A stretch of 64,000 nucleotides of DNA, from assembly GCF_002833405.1 (NCBI RefSeq), contig NZ_CP025135.1, positions 3,267,501 to 3,331,500 on the forward strand, given 5' to 3'. This stretch comes from Planococcus sp. MB-3u-03. Lineage in GTDB: Bacteria; Bacillota; Bacilli; Bacillales_A; Planococcaceae. A program made the position numbers and the translations under genes. Shown piece by piece: positions 44,477 to 54,031 of the stretch (the stretch's first letter is position 1; the number at the start of each line of letters is the position of its first letter). The notes under the pieces were generated by a model. That model was not told where the DNA came from. It did no database searches and saw nothing but the letters and a program-made list of their open reading frames with translations.

Positions 44477-45510
44477 TCGATAGTGACCACTTGCTTGGTG
44501 TCGGCTGCTTCCATGATGCCCAAAATGACTTTCAGTGATTTCAAGGCATCTTCTCCCGTAACGATCGGCTCCTGGTCCAGGCGGATGGAATCGACGAATG
44601 CATCAATGACGCCGCTCGGAGTCTGGTTGTCATTCGTTTGGATCGCTTCCAGCTGGTAGTTCACTTTCTCGCCGGATTCCATGATGAGTTCCAGCTGATA
44701 CTCGTCATCATGGTAGATTTTCATGATGCCTTTCTCACAATAAACAACGGTGCTGTTGTCCTCTTCCCCGTAATAGGTCCAGGAGAAGGCGGCGTTTCCG
44801 AGACGCCCTTTTTGCGTCGCCAAGCTGCAGACAAGATTGTCGCATACTTCAATCGACTCGCCGTTTTCATCCGTTTTATGCAAAGCTCCCTGAAAGGCGC
44901 TCACTTGAATGATTTCATCATCGAGCAGGTAATGCAGCAAATCGATTTTATGGATGCCAAGGTCGCCGCCGACACCGAAGCCCGAGCGCTCCTTTTTGAA
45001 GAACCATGTTGATTTCGTTTTATTGATGCCCCAGGATTCTGGGCCCGAATGCCCGAAAGCAGTGCGGAAAGTCAAGACTTTCCCGAGCTCTCCGCTAGCG
45101 AGGATTTCGCGTGCTTTTTGATGCGCGCGCGTAAAGCGCTGATTGTGGTCGACCATCAATTTCTTGCCGGATTTTTTCTGTGCCGCTAAAATTTCCTTGG
45201 CATGATCGACCGTCAAGGAAATCGGTTTTTCACACAGCACGTGCTTACCGCTCAACAGCGCTTGTGTCGAGAACAAATGATGGTGTTCATTCGAAGAGCA
45301 GTCACTGATGGCTGTAATCTCGGGGTCGTTGAACAATTCCTCGACGCTTTCCACATTCCGCCCGCCGAACAATTCGACCATCGCTTCGGAACGGTGGAGA
45401 TTGCGGTCGTAAAAGACGATTTCATCCACATATGGATTCGCTGTATATTCCGGCGCGTGGCGCATTTTCGTAATGGCCCCGCAGCCAATGATGCCTACCT
45501 TGATGCCCAT
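44452..45510 (-). CDS. Gfo/Idh/MocA family oxidoreductase
   Basis: 352 residues. The NAD(P)-binding fold starts VGIIGCGAITKMRHAPEY. The family motif is VLCEKPISL (about residues 92-100), and the catalytic region is GVGGDLGIHKIDLLHYLL. Enzymes of this family oxidise hydroxyl groups on sugars, inositols or related compounds. The substrate is likely the sugar imported by the adjoining ABC transporter. AGGAGG upstream, 11 bp behind the permease gene. Last gene of the LacI-linked operon. Confidence 0.9.
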   Translation of the reverse strand: MGIKVGIIGCGAITKMRHAPEYTANPYVDEIVFYDRNLHRSEAMVELFGGRNVESVEELFNDPEITAISDCSSNEHHHLFSTQALLSGKHVLCEKPISLTVDHAKEILAAQKKSGKKLMVDHNQRFTRAHQKAREILASGELGKVLTFRTAFGHSGPESWGINKTKSTWFFKKERSGFGVGGDLGIHKIDLLHYLLDDEIIQVSAFQGALHKTDENGESIEVCDNLVCSLATQKGRLGNAAFSWTYYGEEDNSTVVYCEKGIMKIYHDDEYQLELIMESGEKVNYQLEAIQTNDNQTPSGVIDAFVDSIRLDQEPIVTGEDALKSLKVILGIMEAADTKQVVTIEKESLLYQ

Positions 45511-45521
45511 GCAATCTCCTC

Positions 45522-46496
45522 CTATTCTCTTTTTTGGAACACGACGGCAATGATGATGATCAAGCCTTTGACAAAGCCCTGCAGATGGGGCGAAACATTC
45601 ATCAAGTTCATCATATTGTTGAGGATGCCCAAGATCAAGATGCCGAAAATCGTGCCGATGATTTTGCCGCGCCCGCCTGTCATGCGCGTGCCGCCGATGA
45701 TGACAGCTGCAATGGCGTCAAGTTCATATTGCGCCCCGGAACTTGAAGACGAAATCGAGTTCAACCGGGACGTTTCAATGACCGCCGCGACTCCGACAAG
45801 CATCCCGATCAGCGTATAGACGCCGATTTTGATGCGGTCCACACGGATAGCGGACAGCATCGCCGCTTTTTCATTCGACCCGAGCGCATAGACGTACCTG
45901 CCGAACCGTGTTTTGTGCATGACGATATAAATCAGCACGGCCATGGCGAAGAAAATGAGCACCGGCAAATCAAAAATCCATACATTGTTATTGGCGATGG
46001 CGGTGAATCCGCTCACTTCGCCCGAGACGCTGCCGCCTTCTGCAATATACAGTGCGATCGAACGGGCCGCGGCCATCATGCCGAGCGTAGCGATAAACGA
46101 CGCGATCCTGCCTTTCGCGACCATCAGGCCATTCAGGAATCCGGCGAATGCCCCGACCAATAAGGCCGTGAACACGCCGATTAAAATACTGCCGGATGCG
46201 TTCAATGCCAAGACGGAAATGACGCCGGCGAGCGCCAGGACAGAGCCGACCGATAAATCAATGCCGCCTGACAGCATGACGACCGTCATCCCAAGCGCAA
46301 TGATGCCGATGATCGACACTTGCATGAGGATGTTCAATTGGTTGTTGATATCGAGAAATCTTGGATTCATCACGGAAGCAGCGATGAAAATGATGATGAA
46401 CGCAATGATGACGCTGTATTCCGACCATAGCCAGGACAGCCTGCTTTTCATGCTTGGAGATTCAGGGCTGTATTCCTTTGTGTTGATATTATCCAA
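45522..46496 (-). CDS. Sugar ABC transporter permease (RbsC type)
   Basis: 324 residues with eight or more hydrophobic helices. The family phrases IALGMTVVMLSGGIDLSVGSVLALAGV and AVIIGGTRMTGGRGKIIGTIFGILILGILNNMMNLMNV identify the ribose/galactose class (CUT2). The start is TTG at 46496 with AGGGAGGG upstream, overlapping the ATPase stop by eight bases. A longer open reading frame upstream has no ribosome binding site and overlaps the ATPase gene by 120 bp. Confidence 0.9.
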   Translation of the reverse strand: MDNINTKEYSPESPSMKSRLSWLWSEYSVIIAFIIIFIAASVMNPRFLDINNQLNILMQVSIIGIIALGMTVVMLSGGIDLSVGSVLALAGVISVLALNASGSILIGVFTALLVGAFAGFLNGLMVAKGRIASFIATLGMMAAARSIALYIAEGGSVSGEVSGFTAIANNNVWIFDLPVLIFFAMAVLIYIVMHKTRFGRYVYALGSNEKAAMLSAIRVDRIKIGVYTLIGMLVGVAAVIETSRLNSISSSSSGAQYELDAIAAVIIGGTRMTGGRGKIIGTIFGILILGILNNMMNLMNVSPHLQGFVKGLIIIIAVVFQKRE

Positions 46497-48003
46497 TGTG
46501 CTCTCCCTCCCTTTTCGCGCCTGTGGCATAATGCATGATTTCTTCTTCGTTTGTCTCATCGCCCATAAACCTGGCCGTGATTTCCCCGTGGTACATGACG
46601 TTGATGACATGGCATATGCGCAACACTTCAGGGGCTTCTGATGACAGGATGATGATCGCTTTGCCCAGTTTTGCGAGTTCTAGGATCTCCTGATAGATTT
46701 CCTGTTTTGCGCCGACGTCGATGCCTTGTGTCGGGTTGTCGAAAATCAAGATATCGGTATCCGCTTCAAGCCATTTGGCGATGATCACTTTCTGCTGGTT
46801 GCCGCCGCTCAATTTGTCGATGGTGATGCGTGGATTAGCTACTTTGATGTTCAAGGCTTTTTTATAGCTGCTGAACTTTTCCAGCTCCCGCTTGTCTTGG
46901 ATGAAACCCAATCGCTCAAAATTGCCCATCGATGACAAGCTCATATTATGGACGACGCTCAAATCTTTGATGATGGCATTTTCTTTACGGTCTTTCGGCA
47001 CATAGCCCATGCCAGCCTGCAGCGCCGTTCGCGGATGGGTGATTTTCATCGCTTTGCCCTTCACTTTGATGGTGCCCGTGTATTTTTTGCGGTAGCCGAA
47101 TAAACTTTCAAACAGCTCCGTCCGGCCGTCTCCCGCAAGCCCGGTAAACCCGACAATCTGGCCTTTTCGGACGGTAAAGTCGATGTCCTGGAATAAGCCA
47201 GGGCTGCTTAAGCGCTCGACTTCCAGAGCCATTTCGCCAAATTCGTGCTCATGGACAAAGCGCTCCTGTGAAATCGCTTTGCCGACCATCAGCTTGGTGA
47301 TTTCCTCTAAATTTCCGCTCTGCATGCCATCCGTCTTCACTAGCTGGCCGTCGCGCAGCACGGTGTAGCGGTCGCATACCGCTTGGATTTCCTTTAATTT
47401 ATGGGAAATATAAATGATGGATACGCCCGATTTCTTCAAGTTGCGCATCAATTCGAACAGCCGGCCCACTTCATGTTCCGCGAGCGATGTCGTCGGTTCA
47501 TCCATGATGATCAGCTTCGATTTATGCAGCAGCGCTTTTGAAATCTCGATCAATTGCTTATAGGACGTGGCGAGATTGCGCACATATTCTTTCGGATTGA
47601 GGAACACGCCCAGTTCCGCCAAGATCTCACGCGTTTGGCGGCACATTTCTTCCACGTTCAAAAATCCGGCCTTGTTGCGAATTTCTGAACCTAGAAACAT
47701 GTTTTCATACACTTTCAAATCATTGACCATATTCAGCTCCTGATGGATGAAGCTGATGCCATGCGCCTGGGAAATATGCGGGTTCGCCATATTTACCTGT
47801 TTGCCTTCAATGAAAATCTGCCCGCTGTCCGGTTGGTGGACGCCGCCTAAAATATTCATCAGCGTCGATTTGCCGGCGCCGTTTTCCCCAAGCAAGGCAT
47901 GAATCTCCCCTTTTTCTACTTCCAGCGTCACTTTCTTTAAAACTGGGACGCCGTTAAATGATTTCTCGATTTGGTTCATCGCCACAAAAGGCTGCGAAGT
48001 CAT
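46489..48003 (-). CDS. Sugar ABC transporter ATP-binding protein (RbsA type, duplicated ATPase)
   Basis: 504 residues with two ABC domains, as in CUT2 transporters. The first (about 1-240) has Walker A GENGAGKST, ATSYKQLIEISKALLHKSKLIIMDEPTTSLAE as the signature/Walker B region, and an H-loop ISHKLKEI. The second (about 250-495) has GLAGDGRTELF as the degenerate Walker A and LSGGNQQKVIIAKWL as the signature. AAGGAGG seven bases upstream of the ATG. Confidence 0.93.
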   Translation of the reverse strand: MTSQPFVAMNQIEKSFNGVPVLKKVTLEVEKGEIHALLGENGAGKSTLMNILGGVHQPDSGQIFIEGKQVNMANPHISQAHGISFIHQELNMVNDLKVYENMFLGSEIRNKAGFLNVEEMCRQTREILAELGVFLNPKEYVRNLATSYKQLIEISKALLHKSKLIIMDEPTTSLAEHEVGRLFELMRNLKKSGVSIIYISHKLKEIQAVCDRYTVLRDGQLVKTDGMQSGNLEEITKLMVGKAISQERFVHEHEFGEMALEVERLSSPGLFQDIDFTVRKGQIVGFTGLAGDGRTELFESLFGYRKKYTGTIKVKGKAMKITHPRTALQAGMGYVPKDRKENAIIKDLSVVHNMSLSSMGNFERLGFIQDKRELEKFSSYKKALNIKVANPRITIDKLSGGNQQKVIIAKWLEADTDILIFDNPTQGIDVGAKQEIYQEILELAKLGKAIIILSSEAPEVLRICHVINVMYHGEITARFMGDETNEEEIMHYATGAKREGEHIG

Positions 48004-48067
48004 GTCTTAACCTCCTTATAGGAAAAGAGGAAATGCAATGGCTCCACTGCATTTCCCGGCTATTAGC

Positions 48068-49048
48068 TTAGAATTTCGATTCCGGATCGTAATACTCATC
48101 CACATTTTCTTTGGTCACTTGCGTCGCTTCCTTGACGACCATCGATTCAGCCGGCTCCTCACCTTGCGCCAAATCACCAGCGATCGTCACTGCATCTTCG
48201 ACCATGGTCGGTGAATACAAGAACGTCGCTTTCATCAGCCCGTCGTTTTGGATGTCTTCGAATACGCCTTTCGCGCCGCCTGCCCCTGTGACAAATTGGA
48301 TATCCGTCCGGCCTGCTTCTTTAATAGCCTGCATGACGCCTAATGCCATGCCATCATCTTGAGTGAAAACGGCATCGATTTCAGGATTGGCTTGCAAAAT
48401 GTTTTGCATGACTTCCAATGATTTCTCAGTGGAAAAGTCGCCGCTTTGCGAAGCGATGATTTCCATGCCTTCCTGCCCTTCAACTGCTTCTTTAAATCCG
48501 GATCCCCGCTGTTCCGTTACCGAACTCGGCGGCCCAGTGATTTCAACGATTTTCCCTTCGCCATTCAATTGCTCAACGAAGTATTTGCCGGCATTGACGC
48601 CGATTCCTTCGTTATCCCCTTTGACAACCACTGTCGCTGCATCGTTTTCCAGTTCGCGGTCAACGATGACGAGCGGGATGCCTGCATCTTTGATTTTCTG
48701 GCCGACTGGGCTCAGCGCTGCGGATTCAATCGGCAGCATGACAATGACGTCCACACCTTGTGCGATCAAATCATCCACGTCATTCGCTTGTTTGTTCGGG
48801 TCTGCTGCGTTGGTCATGACGTAATCAATGCCTTCTGATTCCTTCAACTCCATCGCCTGTTTCTCGGCACTGTCGATCAAGGCACCCATCCAACCGTGTG
48901 TTGCCGAAGGAAGCGAGATGCCGATCGTCATATCCCCGTCGCCTGAACCTTCATCCGTTGAACCCGAACTTTCGTTTTCCGTGCTGCCGCATGCCGCGAG
49001 TCCAAAAATCGTTACGAAAGACAATAAAATGAGCAATAGTTTTTTCAC
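48068..49048 (-). CDS. Sugar ABC transporter substrate-binding lipoprotein (RbsB type)
   Basis: 326 residues, Peripla_BP_4 family. Lipobox LAAC (about residue 19), then a Ser/Glu/Gly/Asp linker. MTIGISLPSATHGWMGALIDSAEKQA starts the mature domain, and DAVFTQDDGMALGVMQAI marks the second lobe. The start codon is GTG at 49048, eight bases after AAGGGG; a GTG three codons earlier overlaps the ribosome binding site. A LacI-type operator lies 35 bp upstream. The sugar cannot be told from sequence. Confidence 0.9.
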   Translation of the reverse strand: MKKLLLILLSFVTIFGLAACGSTENESSGSTDEGSGDGDMTIGISLPSATHGWMGALIDSAEKQAMELKESEGIDYVMTNAADPNKQANDVDDLIAQGVDVIVMLPIESAALSPVGQKIKDAGIPLVIVDRELENDAATVVVKGDNEGIGVNAGKYFVEQLNGEGKIVEITGPPSSVTEQRGSGFKEAVEGQEGMEIIASQSGDFSTEKSLEVMQNILQANPEIDAVFTQDDGMALGVMQAIKEAGRTDIQFVTGAGGAKGVFEDIQNDGLMKATFLYSPTMVEDAVTIAGDLAQGEEPAESMVVKEATQVTKENVDEYYDPESKF

Positions 49049-49082
49049 TTTATTCACCCCTTAATTTTTTATGGATCTGTTA

Positions 49083-49100
49083 AATGTAATCGATTACATT
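49083..49100. promoter_or_regulatory. LacI-type operator upstream of the sugar ABC genes
   Basis: AATGTAATCGATTACATT is an 18-bp perfect palindrome with the central CG step typical of LacI-family sites. Two near copies lie upstream of the lacI gene and of the isomerase gene. Confidence 0.8.
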
Positions 49101-49162
49101 AATGCTCAGGACCAGCGCTCTTTCTACCATCCCCATGTTCATGAAGCGCTGGGCCAAGCCAT

Positions 49163-50152
49163 TTAGCCGGTGGTCGATTCCCGGATGACCAGTTCATGGC
49201 CCAGCACTACGCTGTCGACGGTTTTTCCTTGGATCTTCTCGATCAGCATACGCGCTGCGACCGTTCCCATTTTGTACATCGGCTGGGCGACGGTAGTCAA
49301 TGCCGGATTGGTCATATTGGAGAAATCGATCTTGTCGAACCCGACGACCGCGACATCATTCGGCACGTGCAAACCGGCGGCAGTGATTTCTTTCAAGGCG
49401 CCGATCGCCAGTAAATCCGATACCGCAAATACGGCAGTCGGCCGGTCTTCGAGGCGCAGTATTTTCTTCATCGCCATCTGGCCCTGCTCGAAACCGAGCT
49501 CATGCGTGTAGAAAATATAATCGCCATTCACTGGAATGTCGTGTTCACGCAATGCCCGTTCATAGCCCATCCGCCGCTCCCTGGCATACAGGAATTTTTC
49601 ATCGGAATTCATCAATGCGATTTTTTTGTGGCCGATCTGGATCAAATGCTTCACGGCGCGGTAAGACGCTTCCTCGCTGTCGATCGTGACATACGGGATG
49701 CCGATGCCGCCCCCGTATTCGCTGCACTGGATGATGGCGTAGTGTTCTGCGAGTTCTTTCAAGGTCTCGACATTCACTGCCGGGTCCATCGAAATGATGC
49801 CATCCGCCATTTTCTTGCGAACCAAATCGAAATATATCTCCTCCTTTTCAGGCTTGGAATCCGTTTCGCACAACAGGATGCTGTAATTCTGGCTGAGCGC
49901 CATATTCTCGATTCCTTTGATGATTTCAAAATAAAACGGGTTGGAGATCGTCGGGATCAAGATCAGCACAATACGGCTTTCCGAATTTCGCAAATTCCGG
50001 CCGAGCATGCTCGGCTCGTAGTTCAAGTACTGGATCGCCTCCTCCACTTTCAGTTTCGTTTTGGCCGTTACTTTGTCGTGGCCGTTCAATACCCGGGATA
50101 CCGTGGCGACTGAAACCCCTGCATGCTTCGCTACTTGTTGTATGTTTGCCAT
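49163..50152 (-). CDS. LacI family transcriptional regulator
   Basis: 329 residues: helix-turn-helix and hinge helix at the N-terminus (ANIQQVAKHAGVSVATVSRVLNGHDKVTAKTKLKVEEAI), then a periplasmic-binding-protein-like effector domain with the family phrases LILIPTISNPFYFEIIKGIE and AVFAVSDLLAIGALKEI. It likely represses the downstream sugar transporter genes, itself and the divergent isomerase through three matching palindromes. The inducer is unknown. AAGAAGGAAAAG precedes the ATG. Confidence 0.93.
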   Translation of the reverse strand: MANIQQVAKHAGVSVATVSRVLNGHDKVTAKTKLKVEEAIQYLNYEPSMLGRNLRNSESRIVLILIPTISNPFYFEIIKGIENMALSQNYSILLCETDSKPEKEEIYFDLVRKKMADGIISMDPAVNVETLKELAEHYAIIQCSEYGGGIGIPYVTIDSEEASYRAVKHLIQIGHKKIALMNSDEKFLYARERRMGYERALREHDIPVNGDYIFYTHELGFEQGQMAMKKILRLEDRPTAVFAVSDLLAIGALKEITAAGLHVPNDVAVVGFDKIDFSNMTNPALTTVAQPMYKMGTVAARMLIEKIQGKTVDSVVLGHELVIRESTTG

Positions 50153-50192
50153 ATGCTTTTCCTTCTTTCTGACGCGACACTTCTGTTGTGAA

Positions 50193-50208
50193 ATGAAATC
50201 GTTTACAT
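50193..50208. promoter_or_regulatory. LacI-type operator upstream of lacI
   Basis: ATGAAATCGTTTACAT differs from the perfect site at 49083 in two positions and lies 40 bp before the lacI start codon. Confidence 0.65.
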
Positions 50209-50299
50209 TTTCATCATAATTTGTTCAGAATTATCTGTCAATAACTATTTTATTGCATGAAATATATTGATTTACATCGTTTTATTCTATATGTTAAGA

Positions 50300-50315
50300 A
50301 TGTAACGGTTTACAT
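50300..50315. promoter_or_regulatory. LacI-type operator upstream of the isomerase
   Basis: ATGTAACGGTTTACAT, six bases before a TATAAT -10 box (50321-50326). Bound repressor would cover the promoter spacer. Confidence 0.65.
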
Positions 50316-50352
50316 GTCAGTATAATCTGAAAACTTGAATGGAGGAATTTTC

Positions 50353-51319
50353 ATGAAATTGGGGTTTTACCGTCTTATTTTCTGATCGGAATTTTGAAGA
50401 TATGCTGGCTTATGTGGCCTCAAAAGGCATTGAAGCGATCGAACTGGGCACCGGTGGATATCCGGGCGATGCCCATTGCAAATTGGACGAACTGCTTGAA
50501 GACGCAGACCAGCAGCAAGTCTTCCTGAAACAAATCGACGATGCCGGCCTCTTCATCAGCGCGCTCAGCTGCCACGCCAATCCGCTGCATCCCCAAAAAG
50601 ACATTTCCGGAGCGGCTGATGAGCTGCTCGTCAAGACGATGCAGCTCGCTTCCAAGCTCAAGGTGCCGGTCGTCAATACCTTCTCGGGCTGCCCGGGCGA
50701 CCACGAGAACGCGTTATACCCAAACTGGCCCGTCGCCGCCTGGCCGAACGATTTCCAGGAAGTGCTCGCCTGGCAATGGGAACAGAAATTGATTCCTTAT
50801 TGGAAAGAAAAAAACGCTTTGGCGGAATCGCTTGGCGTCAAGATCGGCTTAGAGCTGCACGGCGGCTTTTCCGTCCATACGCCCGCGACCATGCTGCGCT
50901 TGCGTGAAGCATGCGGCCCGTATATCGGCGCGAATCTCGACCCGAGCCATATGTGGTGGCAAGGCATCGACCCGGTTGAAGCGATCAAGATTCTCGGGCG
51001 GGAAAACGCCATCCATCATTTCCACGCGAAAGACACCATCATCGACCAGGAAAACACCAACCGCAATGGCTTGACTGATATGACCGACTACTCTGAGATG
51101 AAAGACCGCGCTTGGTATTTCCGCACCGTCGGATTCGGCCACGGCCAAAAAACCTGGGCTGACATCATCAGCACCTTGCGCCTCTACGGCTATGATTACG
51201 TCGTCAGCATCGAGCATGAAGACGGCTTGATGTCGATCAACGAAGGCTTCACAAAAGCAGTGGAGAACCTGAAGCCGGTCATGGTCAAGGAATCGGTCAA
51301 TGAGATGTGGTGGGTGTAG
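50353..51319 (+). pseudogene. Sugar phosphate isomerase/epimerase (TIM barrel), frame broken after codon 4
   Basis: A xylose-isomerase-like TIM-barrel enzyme of about 320 residues that probably acts on the sugar handled by this cluster. An ATG at 50353 with GGAGG seven bases upstream starts MKLG, but the frame then stops at TGA. The family sequence resumes in another frame (FTVLFSDRNFEDM) and stays open to 51319 with the expected metal-site motifs (GLELHGG, NLDPSHMWWQGIDP, HFHAKDT, SIEHED). One extra base each in the adjoining G4 and T4 tracts would give the family N-terminus MKLGVFTVLF; deleting one G would also restore the frame. The internal ATG at 50402 has no good site and would lose the first barrel strand. 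Confidence 0.85.
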
Positions 51320-51351
51320 CTTTAGGATGCATCGTGGCTTATCGTGCAATA

Positions 51352-51387
51352 GAAAGCGGACCTCTTAAGCGGATCCCGCTTTTTTTT
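51352..51387 (+). terminator. Terminator of the isomerase gene
   Basis: AAAGCGG...CCGCTTTTTTTT hairpin 30 bp past the stop codon. Confidence 0.75.
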
Positions 51388-51545
51388 GCGTCTTTATCAC
51401 TCAACTCCCCTTTTTCACCTTCCTGCCCTTCTATCAGTTGGCGCTCGCCATTGAGAAATTCTCTCTCCAATTTATGGTTAACCCTATTCTGAAATATTTA
51501 ATAATTATTAACTTCACAATCTTTCCCGTTCTTTCTCTTTGTTTA

Positions 51546-51557
51546 TTTCCCGGGAAA
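51546..51557. promoter_or_regulatory. Palindrome TTTCCCGGGAAA upstream of ahpC
   Basis: Second copy of the palindrome seen at 2346-2361, 64 bp upstream of the ahpC -35 box. Confidence 0.4.
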
Positions 51558-51620
51558 ACTACTTGTTTCTAAGATTTCAATGAGTGTTTACTAGAAAGCG
51601 TTTACACCTTAGGGTTCTCT

Positions 51621-51649
51621 TTGACAAAATTCTCGTTTCATATGACAAT
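51621..51649 (+). promoter_or_regulatory. Promoter of ahpCF
   Basis: TTGACA-N17-GACAAT on the plus strand, with the PerR box placed over the expected start site. Confidence 0.6.
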
Positions 51650-51659
51650 AGAAATAGAA

Positions 51660-51674
51660 TTAGAATTATTATAA
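51660..51674. promoter_or_regulatory. PerR box of ahpCF
   Basis: TTAGAATTATTATAA matches the PerR consensus TTATAATNATTATAA at 13 of 14 defined positions, just downstream of the promoter. Confidence 0.85.
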
Positions 51675-51773
51675 TCAGATAACGATATTAATTGAAGCCA
51701 CCCACTTTGATTATTTTTTTTGGCGTTATCGATTATGGTCATTCTAAAAAAACATTCAGGAGGTAATTATTTT

Positions 51774-52343
51774 ATGTCTTTGATCGGAAAAGAAATCCAA
51801 CCATTTAACGCGTCAGCTTACCAGGCGGCGAGCGGCGAATTTATCGAGGTCACGGAAGAAAACATGAAAGGCCAATGGAGCGTCGTGTGCTTCTACCCAG
51901 CAGATTTCACGTTCGTTTGCCCAACTGAACTTGAAGACCTCCAAAGCCAATACGCAACATTGAAAGAGCTTGGCGTTGAAGTATACTCTGTTTCTACAGA
52001 CACTCACTTCACTCACAAAGCTTGGCACGACCATTCAGATGCAATCGGCAAAATCGAATACACCATGATCGGTGACCCATCGCAGCGCATTTCACGCGGA
52101 TTCGATGTTCTTAACGAAGAAGAAGGCCTTGCACAGCGCGGCACATTCATCGTTGACCCAGAAGGCATCGTCCAAGCTGCAGAAATCAACGCAGACGGCA
52201 TCGGCCGCGACGCAAGCACGCTTGTCGGCAAAATCAAAGCAGCACAATATGTGCGCAACAACCCAGGCGAAGTATGCCCGGCTAAATGGGAAGAAGGCGG
52301 CGACACATTGAAGCCAAGCCTTGACCTTGTAGGCAAAATTTAA
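51774..52343 (+). CDS. ahpC: Alkyl hydroperoxide reductase, peroxiredoxin subunit
   Basis: A 189-residue typical 2-Cys peroxiredoxin that reduces H2O2 and organic peroxides. The peroxidatic Cys is in [10 protein letters not shown] (about residue 48) and the resolving Cys in GEVCPAKW (about 167). It is recycled by AhpF, encoded 12 bp downstream. The start at 51774 has AGGAGG nine bases upstream. A PerR box and sigma-A promoter precede it. Codon use is strongly biased (many GCA/GGC/ATC), as expected of a highly expressed gene. Confidence 0.97.
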   Translation: MSLIGKEIQPFNASAYQAASGEFIEVTEENMKGQWSVVCFYPADFTFVCPTELEDLQSQYATLKELGVEVYSVSTDTHFTHKAWHDHSDAIGKIEYTMIGDPSQRISRGFDVLNEEEGLAQRGTFIVDPEGIVQAAEINADGIGRDASTLVGKIKAAQYVRNNPGEVCPAKWEEGGDTLKPSLDLVGKI

Positions 52344-52355
52344 GGAGTTTTGACA

Positions 52356-53903
52356 ATGATACTAGATGCGCAAATCAAATCTCAATTAGAGCAATACTTG
52401 CAGCTATTGGAAGGCGACGTGCTGCTCCAAGTGAGCGCCGGATCCGATAAGGTATCAACAGATATGGTCGATTTGGTGGAAGAACTGTCCGCCATGTCCC
52501 CGCGCATTCAAATGGAGCGCACGGAGCTTGAGAGAACCCCGAGCTTCAGCGTCACCCGTCCTGGAGAAGAAATCGGCATCACTTTCGCCGGCATCCCGCT
52601 TGGCCATGAGTTCACTTCGCTCGTCCTTGCCCTGTTGCAAGTGAGCGGACGCGCGCCAAAAGCCGACCCGAAAACGATGGACCAGATCAAAAACCTGGAA
52701 GGTTCTTATCATTTTGAATCCTATATCAGCTTGAGCTGCCAGAACTGCCCGGAAGTCGTGCAATCACTTAATTTGATGAGCGTCCTCAACCCGAACATCA
52801 CGCACACGATGATCGACGGCGCTGCCTTCAAAGAAGAAGTCGAACGCAAAGACATCATGGCTGTTCCAACCGTTTTCTTGAACGGCGAATCGTTCGCAAG
52901 CGGACGCATGTCGCTTGAAGAATTGCTCGCAAAACTTGGCAGCGCACCGGATGCATCCGAATTCGAAGACAAAGAGCCGTTTGACGTGCTCGTCGTCGGC
53001 GGCGGCCCGGCTGGAGCCAGCGCAGCGATCTATGCGGCACGTAAAGGCATCCGCACAGGCATCGTCGCGGAGCGTTTCGGTGGCCAGGTGATGGATACCT
53101 TAAGCATCGAGAACTTCGTCAGCGTTAAGCATACAGAAGGCCCGAAATTTGCGGCAAGCCTCGAAGAGCATGTGAAAGAATACGATATCGAGCTGATGAA
53201 CTTGCAGCGTGCGAAACGCTTGGAGAAAAAAGAGCTGTTCGAGCTTGAACTCGAAAACGGCGCTGTCGTCAAAGGCAAGACCGTCATTCTTTCAACAGGT
53301 GCCCGCTGGCGCAATATCGGCGTTCCTGGCGAAGAGGAATTCAAGAACAAAGGCGTGGCGTACTGCCCGCATTGCGACGGCCCGTTATTTGCCGGCAAAG
53401 ACGTCGCGGTCATCGGCGGCGGCAATTCCGGCGTCGAAGCGGCGATCGACCTTGCAGGCATCACGAATCACGTGACGGTGCTGGAATACAACGCAGAGCT
53501 TAAAGCGGATTCCGTTTTGCAGGACCGCCTGAAGAGCCTGCCGAATGTCACGGTGCTGACGAATGCACGCACACAGGAAATTACCGGCACCGATAAAGTG
53601 AACGGCCTTTCCTATATCGACCTTCAAACCGGCGAAGAAAAGCATGTCGAACTATCCGGCGTCTTCGTCCAAATCGGCCTCGTGCCAAACACCGACTGGC
53701 TCGGTGACTTCGTCGAGCGCACAGCGCACGGCGAGATCATCATCGACCAGCGCGGCGCAACGAATATGCCGGGCGTGTTTGCGGCAGGCGACTGCACGAA
53801 CATCCCGTACAAACAGATCATCATTTCGATGGGCTCTGGCGCAACGGCTTCACTGAGCGCGTTCGACCACCTTATCCGAAGCGATATCCCTGTTTTGGTG
53901 TAA
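52356..53903 (+). CDS. ahpF: Alkyl hydroperoxide reductase subunit F
   Basis: A 515-residue flavoprotein disulfide reductase that passes electrons from NADH to AhpC. The N-terminal double thioredoxin-like domain has the redox pair SCQNC (about 128-131). The FAD site is [16 protein letters not shown] (about 213), the thioredoxin-reductase-like redox pair is YCPHC (about 336-339), and the NADH site is [12 protein letters not shown]. The C-terminal GVFAAGDCT and [16 protein letters not shown] complete the family pattern. The start is ATG at 52356, eight bases after AAGGAG. Confidence 0.97.
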   Translation: MILDAQIKSQLEQYLQLLEGDVLLQVSAGSDKVSTDMVDLVEELSAMSPRIQMERTELERTPSFSVTRPGEEIGITFAGIPLGHEFTSLVLALLQVSGRAPKADPKTMDQIKNLEGSYHFESYISLSCQNCPEVVQSLNLMSVLNPNITHTMIDGAAFKEEVERKDIMAVPTVFLNGESFASGRMSLEELLAKLGSAPDASEFEDKEPFDVLVVGGGPAGASAAIYAARKGIRTGIVAERFGGQVMDTLSIENFVSVKHTEGPKFAASLEEHVKEYDIELMNLQRAKRLEKKELFELELENGAVVKGKTVILSTGARWRNIGVPGEEEFKNKGVAYCPHCDGPLFAGKDVAVIGGGNSGVEAAIDLAGITNHVTVLEYNAELKADSVLQDRLKSLPNVTVLTNARTQEITGTDKVNGLSYIDLQTGEEKHVELSGVFVQIGLVPNTDWLGDFVERTAHGEIIIDQRGATNMPGVFAAGDCTNIPYKQIIISMGSGATASLSAFDHLIRSDIPVLV

Positions 53904-53910
53904 TAAAAGA

Positions 53911-53953
53911 TAAAAGGACTGCGGAGAGATTTTTCTCTTCGCAGTCCTTTTTG
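53911..53953 (+). terminator. Terminator of ahpCF
   Basis: AAAAGGACTGCG...CGCAGTCCTTTTT hairpin directly after ahpF. Confidence 0.85.
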
Positions 53954-53983
53954 TATTCAAAAGAAATGGCAGATGTCCATCGC

Positions 53984-54015
53984 GACGGACGCTTTCCGCG
54001 GGCACGGCTTCAGCC
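53984..54015. repeat. Truncated copy of the dispersed intergenic repeat
   Basis: CGCTTTCCGCGGGCACGG followed by CTTCAGCC aligns to the reverse complement of the right end of the 44294-44400 element (CGCTTTCCGTGGGCTCG, then CAAGCC). The rest of the element is missing. Confidence 0.5.
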
Positions 54016-54031
54016 TTTTCATTTTGACCAC

